DNA of 64,000 nucleotides from Acanthopleura granulata (lineage: Eukaryota; Mollusca; Polyplacophora; Chitonida; Chitonidae): contig JABBOT010000003.1 of NCBI GenBank assembly GCA_016165875.1, positions 24,136,441 through 24,200,440 on the forward strand, written 5' to 3'. The notes under the pieces were generated by a model that was not told the origin of the DNA, searched no databases, and was given only the letters and a program-made list of their open reading frames with translations. A program made the position numbers and the translations under genes. Below are positions 22,265 through 55,848 of the stretch, piece after piece. The first letter of the stretch is position 1. Every line of letters starts with the position of its first letter.

Positions 22265-24985
22265 AGTTGTGAGAGAGTAAGATGATGGATGGATTAGCCA
22301 GATTCTGAAGGACTCAGATGACCAGGTTCGTTGAGATGAGCTGCAACGTTAGGAAAAGATCAGCCAGATCACCATGGAGGAAGGTTCAGCTATTTATATG
22401 CACACTTATTATATACAAATGGTGCTTACACGATATCCGTGAAGAACTATGTACAACAAATCCGAGGTAAGCCTGTCATAAAAGTCTTGTCCTTGAGGCT
22501 GATGATGACAACAATCATGTTGCCATCTGTCAGTGCCCAGGTAAAATCTGCCTCCAATCCTCAAGGTAACAGGATCAAGGGTTGGCTCCACATTGATGAT
22601 GGCCACAGCCAGATAGCTCCCGGCATTCCAGGATTGGGTCACAGGCCCAGCAGAAGGATGGTATACACTGCACAGGATTGCCTCCTCTCCTGCTACATGT
22701 ACAGCCAACCTGGCCAAGAGGCTGCCAAACTCTACAGTGCTAAATATAACTGTTCATGTCTACAGGATACACCTTGGAGCATACACTCTATGTTCTGACT
22801 CACAGTTGAGAGTGAAAGATGATATGAATGTGTATGTGCTCCCAGTAGGCCAGGTCTACATGTACCAGTACCATGGTAACAGCCAAGGCCTCTGCTTGTC
22901 ATGTCTATAGTTGGTCATCACAGATGTAATCACAAACTCATTTATCTCACACCAGTGGACAATAGAGGACTGCCCATTGGTCAATACGTCCATTCCTAAA
23001 TTTTCATTTCTTTTTTCTTCTTTATGCACTTAATAAAACACATCTTTTCTTCAGGGGAATGATAAATTCAAAAATATATTCAGAGGACTCAATGATTAAG
23101 GCCTGTGTTCATTTTATTATAGAAATATAGCAGCATGTGTTGCTGGAACCAAATTAAGTTAAAACACTGAATTCATACCAAAAATCCACATGGCATTCTC
23201 ATTAAAATAAACCACAAGTAATACTTTTAATCAACTGACAAAAACCTTGAAACATTTTAAACAGCTGATGTATCACAACGGCAAACCATGCTATTAGAAG
23301 TTAATGGCGAGAGGCATACATGTTCTTATAAAATGAAGTACACTTACAATTATGGCATTGAGACTACACGTATGAGAGTTTGGTGCTTCTGGCCTACCAT
23401 TTACACACACCTTTCCATAGATCTATGCCAATTAGTAAGCATATTAAAATACAGTCCAGGTGCATTACAGTGCACTAAGTGAGTATTTGTTTATATCACA
23501 GCACACAGAAGAAAATGAACATAATATAGCTGCTTAGTCTCCTAAATATCTTGCACTAACTTATTAATATAAGTACTGGCATGTACTTAGAGTACAAGCA
23601 GAAGTGAACCAATTTGACATTATGTACATGTATGAAGACATCTACCGTGACAGTCTAAATAACCTTCTTTTCAACGAAGGAATATTCTGACCAATGCAGT
23701 AGTGATTGGCCTAATATGTAACTATACATAAAACTGAATGAGGAAAATGATATGAAAGTAACCAAGCACTTTACCAGTTACATCAACAGAGTGACATTCC
23801 AGTGCAAAATGACATCAACACTTTGTGGCATGGTAGAACTATTTTCGTAAAACTGTGCTGATTATTTCTCTACACCTCATAGTTCTGTCAGAATCTTTCA
23901 AAATATTGGTTGCAGAGGTGGTTGAAAAGGTTCAAGAAGGGTAGCTCTTTAATAGTATCAAAAACTGATGTTTAGCTATCTTTATGAGTGTTTCTATGTG
24001 TTTTGTGTTGCCGTCTTTTTTTTTTTTCAAGCACAAAAAAAAAAATAAAAGAGGCAGAGTGAGGATAATCGATACTTTTATTTCATGCCACCAAAAATTT
24101 ATAAAAGAGACAACCCTCGCTAGCAGCTGAGTTTTGGCTGGTTATGTTCATCCACCTACACCCTCCAGTGGGAATCCCACAACCACCTAGGAGCAGGACA
24201 TCATAAGTACATCATACAACAGACAACATAATGTTACAGTAGAAACTGATAAACTGTAGCACTGCAACAAGTTTTGCCGTAACAATGGCTCTAGGTCCTG
24301 CTTCACACAAGCACCACCTCTTGGGATAACAAATTATGCCGCCTACCCAATCATACATGAAAGTCTGAACAGTTTCTTCAACCATATTTTCTGCCCAGAT
24401 GTCTGTAAAAGTAAATTTTTTAAACGTTTCTTTCTTGTAATGATCCAAACACAACAACCAATACATACTTATATTATTGATCATATTCAACTCTCATCAC
24501 ATTCCATTCTGGAATACAGCAGTCACTTTCGCTTATGAAAACAGTACTTAACAATTTACGACCAAAGGATATCATGTCATGTAATGGATATGTTGAACCT
24601 ACATGTACAGACCACTGAAATGGCATCTCACATTTAAATAAATGTTTTGTTTTAGTCACATGACCTTTCACTTTTAGCTACACAATAATCAACTGATCAA
24701 TAAAAGTTACACTTTGATGTTTTGTACACCATTATCTCCTGTTCTGCTCTACTTTCATTATCAAACTGTCAAACAAGACATACACCTACATGGCAAATGC
24801 AACTGAAAACAGCAGGAGCCAGCTGGTCAAATGTCTATGAAGATTTTTAAGCCAGGAGTAAATCTTAAAGCTGGTCTTTATTTCATAAAAAAAAAACTAA
24901 TGACTTCAGTCTGGATTAAAGTTAATACTGGACTTACTTACTAATACACTTTTAAACAACTGGGTTCAGAGCTGTAAGGCTTAAT
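22265..24985. other. Intergenic region upstream of the J-protein gene
   Basis: Should hold the promoter and 5'UTR of the minus-strand J-protein gene just right of 22264. No TATA box was recognised. A more GC-rich patch at 22409-22798 is open in frames on both strands, but with no family I know. The rest is AT-rich with no supported feature. Confidence 0.4.
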
Positions 24986-24989
24986 ATTT

Positions 24990-25115
24990 ACTTACTTGAC
25001 TGGAGTTTTATGCTGCATGCAAGAACATTTCCACTCATATGACAGGAAACACTGAGGTGGGAGGAAACTGAAAAGAATGGGAGGGAGACCCATGACCAAG
25101 CCCAGGTTGCTGGCC
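24990..25115 (-). mobile_element. SINE fragment, minus orientation
   Basis: Matches the SINE tail half read on the minus strand: ACTTGACTGGAGTTTTATGC, CAAGAACATTTCCACTCATATGAC, GGTGGGAGGAAAC, GACCCATGACCAAG and GGTTGCTGGC. No tRNA head and no visible flanking duplication. Confidence 0.7.
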
Positions 25116-26916
25116 GAGTATTTAATGATGCCAAAGAGTTTAATGACGTAAACTTTGCATAATGTTGGTACTGAATACGAAAAACAAGCCAATACATGAA
25201 GCAAATAAATTAACATGGTTGCGTATTCATAAAATTGCAACATTCAAAAGAACAGTAAGTAACCTACCAGTGGATGTCATACTTCAGATTTGTCAGGTAA
25301 CCATAGCTGGACTCACAGTTGACTGATTATTTAAAATGTGTCCCTGTGAACCCACCCCAGCTATGAACTGTAATGGAACAGTAAAACAATTTAAATAAAG
25401 CCATCATCAAAAATTTGTAGTTCATAACCCAACAAACTCTCAACAAGGGGCCCAACTCTTGGCATTTTTTCCTTCTCCAGATTTATTTCTCTAAAATCTC
25501 TGTTTTTCTTTTTCTTTTCTCATCAGCAAGAATAACGATTTCCCTATCATTTTCTGACAGAATCTTGTTCTGCACAACTCTGGATTTGCTAAGGATGGCC
25601 TAAAACTAAATTATGCAACACATCTACACTGAAATCTTGGAAAGAATTACTCTGCAAAACAAAACAACATGTATCACCACATCTAACTGTTAGTTATTTA
25701 CATACAGATAATCACATTACAAATGTAATATCACGCAAAAGAAGCTGTCTTGAACATGAGTAAGCCTAGTCCATCTAGAAGGAAGTCTGTTATAATAAAA
25801 TTCCGACACTCATCAACACTGAGTCCATGGCCTAAACTCAAAAAAATCGCAGATTTCTGAGCTTGAAATGTCCAGATGTCCGTGGTCTTGAATTAGCAAA
25901 TAAAAAGGTTGGGTTCCAATAAGATATATGATGTTATTTATTTACTCATTTCATTGGTGCTTTATTTCTGTGGCTTCCCCTCAGACGGTTTCCTCTAAAC
26001 TGTCTGCAGTCATGAGACAGTTTCATATAAAAAGATTTAGAGGTCTGTGTGACCTTTATTACTGCTATTTACACAAGGTTTATTCATGAAAATTCAATCA
26101 CACAGAGACATGTGCCGAAATACTCGCCAACTTCCTTCTCCTGCAGAGGCTGGAGTGACTTGTTGTCGTTGTTGCCACTAGCGACTAAAGCCAAAGTATG
26201 GCCAAGCAGCAATGAAATAGGGTTCTATCTATGTTAAAGCTTCTATTTGTCTCACTAAAGCCCATCAAAGCCCAAAAGGCACAGCAGGACAGCCGTAAAA
26301 AATTTTTATCTAAGCCCTACAAAAATTAACTGTATGTACCGTTTTCGAAAAAAGATCTTCCCACAACTGTCAAATTCGCCTGGAGGGATTACAAAGGGTC
26401 AAGGCCGTTACAGAGAAGGTGAAAGGTCATTTGTACGACTAATCAGTCTCGTACATTTACGTACATATTCAACTACACATGTACCCATGCTTGATCACTT
26501 ATGCCGAGAGCACTCTTGCTTCTTTTATGTTGCAGAAATTATACATGGCTTTAAGCCGCACAGCCTAGTCCGTGCAGTCCATACTGGTTTTGGATGTATA
26601 CACGACATAAAAAAAAAAAAAAAATTATCGGACTAGACCGACATGCACAGTACACTACCCTGCATCCTTCAAGTAACGCTACTTTCCCCTTCCCTTTTTC
26701 GGAAAGGAGTCTCGCACGATTAAGAGCACATGCGAGCACCACATCAATAATATTTCCCTGCAGTCATCTCAGCTAGGCCAGAACATGTCAGTCTGCAGTC
26801 TCAAGTAAAACTGTCCACTTTTCTACAAGTTTTGTACATATATTGTTTTCCAGGGAAACAGCATTTCTCCAGTTCCATCCTTGGAAGTTGAATAGTAGCC
26901 TCAGTTGTTTTCTTAT

Positions 26917-27056
26917 TTGATTGGTGTTTTATGACGTACATAAGAACATTTCACTTATACGGACGGCAGCCGGCATTTTGGCGGGAAGAAACCGGGCAGA
27001 GCCTAGGAAAACCTACGACCCTCCACAGGTTGCTGGTGGACCTTCCCATTGTCACT
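26917..27056 (-). mobile_element. 5'-truncated SINE with perfect 13-bp target-site duplication
   Basis: Contains TTGATTGGTGTTTTATGACG, ATAAGAACATTTCACTTATACG, GGGCAGAGCCTAGGAAAACC and CCACAGGTTGCTGGTGGACC, so it is the family body without the tRNA-like head. GTTGTTTTCTTAT at 26904-26916 is repeated exactly at 27057-27069. The duplication shows that it inserted in this truncated form. Confidence 0.92.
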
Positions 27057-28952
27057 GTTGTTTTCTTATGTTTCACACATCCCTTAGCCAGTCATGTCAG
27101 AAGTCATGCACTTCATTTTACTACTGTAGGAATAAGACTCAAGTTACAAGAGGCCAACTGAAATATCAACACGTCCTGTAAATGTCGCTAATAAAGATGA
27201 CAAATTAATATTGGTTTATTGTTTGGCCAACACCACAGAAGTCCTTGCCCAGTACAGCTCTGAATATTTAAAGCAGTAAAAATATGGCATCACAGACAGG
27301 ACTGATCTTCTATGAGAAGTGTCTGCTCCAGGCTCCATGAACGTATTCCAAAGTCAAAATTATTTCCTAGAATAAATAAAAAAAAAACACTATGTTGCAT
27401 CAACCATGGTTTATTCAATGAATAAGCATCACCTAACAGAGTACAACCATTTATATACATATAATACACAGGTATATATAAATTATAATTTATACTATCA
27501 CAATAGACTTGTAAGACATGGAACACTTTGGTAAACACACATATAGGCCACCAGTTCAGCCATACACCACTGCTAAAAAAATCCCTAAATTAAATTTGCA
27601 CCAGATTCTGTAACAAAGGAAAGTATCAGGTATGGTACATTTTGTCATTTCAAAACAGATTTTCAACATGTGTACTAAGGCCACTCCTGTACCCAGTAAT
27701 CTCAGAGGCACATTCTTCGTGAAATATTACCTCAAATGTGATAAACATTACTGCCAGCACCTCAAAATTCATTGTCTTTAGTTACCACAGAAAAAAAATA
27801 CATGTATGCACAGCATGCAAACAATACCGACTAAGGTATGGTATTAAGGTAATTATATGAAAGACACACATCTTCTTTTCTACCCAAACATAACAAATAT
27901 AAATCTAAGAGCCCATTTCAGTGTGAGCAACAGCATATACATAAACTAAGACTTTGCACACGATCCCACGAATGCCACAGGCCAAATTATTGACATTTTT
28001 AAACTGATTTTCAACTAATAGGACTAGGATGGTTCCTACTGTGTCACTCAAGTTCATCAAAATTTCACCTAATACTATAGCTTAAGAAGCACCATGCTTG
28101 TATGTTGAATGTGTGGAGCTCAGGACGGATCAGTGAGTCAGGTAATTGTAACTGGACACAAATACTTCTGTAAATATACCTGTAATCTAACAGTCTTTGG
28201 AACAGCTAAACACATGACTAAAATGTAAACAGTCCACATGAGGTCTATGTGAATGTTACAGATATAAACTCAAATATCCTGTACGAACGAGGTGACCTCT
28301 TTTGAATGAAGTGCCCAGAGGCTTGCCCATAAAGACTTAGACAAGATGCAATGCATGTAAGTCTTTTTTATAAGTACCTACACTGGTGCCCTATTTTCCC
28401 ATAGGATACTCATACACATTTAATCCTTTAACAAGCTTCAGTACACCTTAAAAGTGAGTTAATACAATTATGCATGTAGTTAAAATTCTTGTGGGAATAC
28501 TATACTGGTATACTGTATATTGGATTTTGATTGAAAACACATCACCTGCTGTTCACAGATGTATAAAGGAGACAAGGTAACAAAATGACAATAATGGCCA
28601 AGACATGAACATACATATTTATCAGATTGGCTGCACGACTCTTAATGCCTGAAGTACCACAGAAGGGACAACTTTGGGAAGACCAGAATAGTTTTTACAT
28701 TCACTCCTTATCTGACGATAACTGGACTGTCTTCGGTATCTTCATAGAGGTAAAACAGAAATCTGTTTTACCTCCATGGTATCTGTAACAATCCCTATCA
28801 CATCACATCTCTGAGTTCTCTATTTACACAAAATAAACATATCTAATCTTTTCGAATATCTATAATGAAATCACCAGCAATATTTTTTGACCAACATTGC
28901 TAGATTTTTTAAATTGATGAAAGTTCTTTTAACTAGAAAACGTGTTTGTTAA

Positions 28953-29571
28953 AGGTGAAATGTCCCAGTTGATCAACTTTTCTTTTGCAAATTTGCACAG
29001 TATATTCGATGTCTGAAACATTAGTTGAAGTATTTTAAAGAATAAAACTCGCTACATTTAAAAAGAAAAAAAAACTTTAGAGACCAATTGGCCGCGTTTC
29101 ATGAAGCTTGGTCTTCTCTAGACATTTATCTTCCCTTGATGTCCCACTAACGTATGATGTCAGAGTGGCAGCTTGCCGTTATTTGCAGCAATCAACTGTG
29201 CTAATCACACACCAAATTGCAATAGGATTAGGTTTCATGCCTTCCCATCAGACCCCTCCATGAGATATGACCGTTTTGAACTGAATGAGCACTGTAATTT
29301 CTGGTCCAGCCATTTTGAGGAGAAGTATTTTAATTTAGCATATAGACTCATGGAAATGCCACCACTACTTCAGGCATATCTGGTACACCAGCATGATTCA
29401 AGGGCAGACAATTTTCTTCTTGGGAATTTATGGTGTCAGATATCTTTATTTTCTGGAAATAAAATACTCAACAGATGGATTTTTTTTTTTTTGTTTTTAA
29501 CATTTTTTTTTATCCCACAGGTGTACCATTTAGCTAAGTAAAGTAAAAAATAGAACTGAGACAGTTCACCT
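28953..29571. mobile_element. TTAA-flanked inverted-repeat DNA transposon (non-autonomous) with THAP-like fragment
   Basis: The left end is TTAA (28949-28952) followed by AGGTGAAATGTCCCAGTT. The right end, read on the minus strand, is AGGTGAACTGTCTCAGTT preceded by TTGA (forward TCAA, 29572-29575), a one-base change from TTAA. The 619-bp interior has a plus-strand frame with NCANHTPNCNRIRFHAFPSD, resembling the first half of a THAP zinc finger, and no complete transposase. TTAA targets plus THAP recall the Kolobok superfamily; that assignment is inference. Confidence 0.6.
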
Positions 29572-30435
29572 TCAATGATAAACAGTGAAGCGCTGATGAA
29601 CAGTGAAAACGCTTCTGTCCAGTTCACTTGGTGACAATCTTCAACAAACCACACATAACAGATAGCTATCACAATATTACATGCAATAAAAACTGCTTTA
29701 ACCATGATTCAACAACCATCACAAACATACAGGACATTACCTCATATATTATAACTGACACACTTGATTAATAACAGCAGAGAAGGTATAGTCTGAGCAA
29801 CTGCCACCCAGAGGCAATGCATAAAACACAATATAACTCTAATATACACCCGGAATTAAGCGATGATCAGATCCATTCTGAGGAAACGTACAAAAAAAAG
29901 ACAACAATGAAAAAAAGCACGTGTTGTAAAATACAGAGAAATTGTTCCAGATAAATATATACAGTTGAGTAGCACTTACTATGTTGTTGATGGATTTCTA
30001 AACACTGCACAGTACAGTTCAAACAGTTCAACAGGAACCTGAAGTCCCCAGGATACAGGTGCATTGTGTGTCAAAAAGAACCAGTAACAGCATAGTGTAA
30101 GAACTTTAATATTCAGGTTTTACCTTTTGTACACTATCAATTTCAACCATGGCACAGCTTTTACAAGGTTGGCCCTAAGAAAATGTGTCACAAAAAAAAA
30201 CACTCGTTTAGTGCACTTTGTCTAAGAACTGTTTAACAGATTAGAGAGGTAATCACAGAGCTTCTCTTTAACACAACATTTAACTTCTATATCATTGTAC
30301 AAAATATCTGTTCATCATATACAATAGGTCAATCATACATTCCTGTACTCATGACGTTGCACGTCAGCCTAAGACTCCAGGTCATCTCATAATGACTTCT
30401 TCTTGGCATTTGGTGCTTAACATGAGTGATGAAGA

Positions 30436-54072
<23,637 letters not shown>

Positions 54073-54897
54073 ATTTGTTTCAGATTATATGTTTCTAAGT
54101 AGATTTGAGCGCGACTGTGGTAAACTTTCTTCTTTAAATGTATTCGTTTTCGTGATCAGACTTCTAGCTGCACCAGAAGCTCACAAGTCAACTCAGGATG
54201 CCGCATTCGACTGTCATTTATGATCTAACATGGGGGTTAACATCAACCCAACCCGGCGAGGACCTGCACCAACGCACTGAGCATGTACAAAATGCAGATT
54301 TGACATTGTTCCGGACAGGTATGCGCATTGTGGGCTTGACAGCCTTTGACAAATAAAAATTAAGTGTCTGTAAGATAATTTTTCTCTCTTAAGTTTACCT
54401 TTGGTGTAGCCGTCACATATCCATGGATTTCCTGGAAGCAGTAAACAGTCCACTTAACTGAGACACCCGATACACGTTAATTTTTTCCCGGAAAAAACAC
54501 TAGGTCTGATTTTTACGGAAAGATTGAGATGTGTAAGACTTATGGCTATGTGTGCTTCTGAATGTAATTATATTTATTTTTAGATACGTTTCTAAGTTAA
54601 TTCTTGACTGTGACAGATGAAATGGGTTCACGATTAATAGCTGACATTACAAAGGACATCACGGTACGACAAAAGGCTTCAGGAACAAAACGGTGTGCCC
54701 TGCTTTATCGGGGCCCACACCGTTCTTTAGATGGTCGGATGTTAACCACCCTAGCAGCTCAAGCTTTGTTTGACTGAATCTGTGGATCAATGTATTTTCA
54801 GAGTTTCCGGTCCGAAAAGTTTGTCAGATTCTGGCTGGAGGAGACAATTTTAAGGCATTACTGGTGTACATAAAGACAAACTTGACTTTAAAGAAAG
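54073..54897. promoter_or_regulatory. Head-to-head promoter region of AMPD2 (-) and GABPA (+), with probable GABPA 5'UTR exon
   Basis: The two start codons face away from each other. A strong plus-strand donor, AAAG|GTAAGG, ends at 54897. The phase and content to its left do not join to the GABPA frame, so a noncoding first exon ending here and spliced to the acceptor at 55826 is the simplest reading. No TATA box was recognised. The transcription start positions are unknown. Confidence 0.4.
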
Positions 54898-54997
54898 GTA
54901 AGGTCTTAAAATATGCGAAGTTCTTATGATTTTGGTCACTGTTTTAGGCATACATTGTTGAGAGACGTGGTGTACCGCTTAGCGTGTTGGACCTAAG

Positions 54998-55006
54998 CCG
55001 GAAGTG
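54998..55006 (+). promoter_or_regulatory. Consensus GABP/ETS site CCGGAAGTG
   Basis: The sequence AAGCCGGAAGTGCC holds the optimal GABP binding core, 843 bp upstream of the GABPA start codon and within its probable 5'UTR intron. A second, weaker ETS core (ACTTCCG, minus-strand CGGAAGT) is at 55314-55320. Confidence 0.45.
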
Positions 55007-55579
55007 CCTCAAATCGGAAGCAGAATTACAAAACCGGATGGATAATTTTGGAGACCGTGAGAGTGCAGTTGCTTCATATAATTTCCTCAGAATGAATGTT
55101 TGGTTAATGGCAGGTGGAGCTCAAGGAGTGTATATCGCCCAATTTATGGTTCACAACCTAAGATATGTACGTTGTTGTTGTTGTGTGAAAGTTTTGTCTG
55201 GTAGTTGTAGAGGATGGATCAGTCGGTAAATTCACCACCAGTGTCGTGGATGTGGATGTTGTTGTAGTCAGCACCAGTATTAGCTGTTAGGAGGACGTGT
55301 GACGAGGCTTAGAACTTCCGTCTTAACATACAACTTCCAGGAATCTCTGTCAGTAGTGCAAGACAAAGCAGGATGTCCGACGTATATGTATCTAGTGTTC
55401 TCCTTATACGTTATACTTCAGGACAGGCAAATGTGTATCGTTTTTACTTAACTAGGACTGGAGATTTGAATAGACTTCTGTTTTCTGAAATTAATTAATT
55501 TCCAATAGTTAAATTAACTAAAGTTGGAACTAGTTAGGACTGAGCAATTGGTGCACAATTATATGTATAAGATAGATCA

Positions 55580-55791
55580 ATGTAGGGCCCCTGTTAGTGC
55601 ACTGGTGCAGCGTAATGGCCCAGTGCCTCACCAATATGCTCACTGTGAGTTAATGTCCAGCATATTCTGGCATCCTCTCCTACTATACGTGGGAATGATC
55701 GTGGATTTCTTCCTGGCTCTGCTGGCCGCCATCGTATTAGTGAAATATTCTTGAATATGGCATTAAACACCAATCAAGTAAATAAATAAAA
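55580..55791 (+). mobile_element. SINE with shortened head, just upstream of GABPA exon 1
   Basis: GGGCCCCTGTTAGTGCACTG, GTGCAGCGTAATGGCCCAGT, GCCTCACCAATATGCTCACT, TGGCCGCCATCGTATTAGTG, AAATATTCTTGAATATGGC, ACACCAATCAAGTAAATAAAT. The head is partly deleted. The tail ends 36 bp before the first coding exon of GABPA. Confidence 0.85.
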
Positions 55792-55848
55792 TAGTTCAGT
55801 GCTGTCATTTTCCCTTTACCTTACAGGGTTTTGGCTGAATGAGAAAGC

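Noticed and set aside
29173..29541. 122-codon plus-strand frame with a THAP-like motif as a gene
   Set aside because: Lies wholly inside a TTAA-flanked inverted-repeat element, has only half a THAP domain, and runs into a poly-T stretch. Treated as transposon remnant.
54946..55229. Open plus-strand frame of about 90 codons (IVERRGVPLSVLDLSRKCLK...) after a TTTTAG acceptor-like site
   Set aside because: It does not join in phase to the open frame ending at the 54897 donor, has no recognised domain, and ends in a GTTGTTGTTG repeat. It more probably lies in the 5'UTR intron of GABPA.
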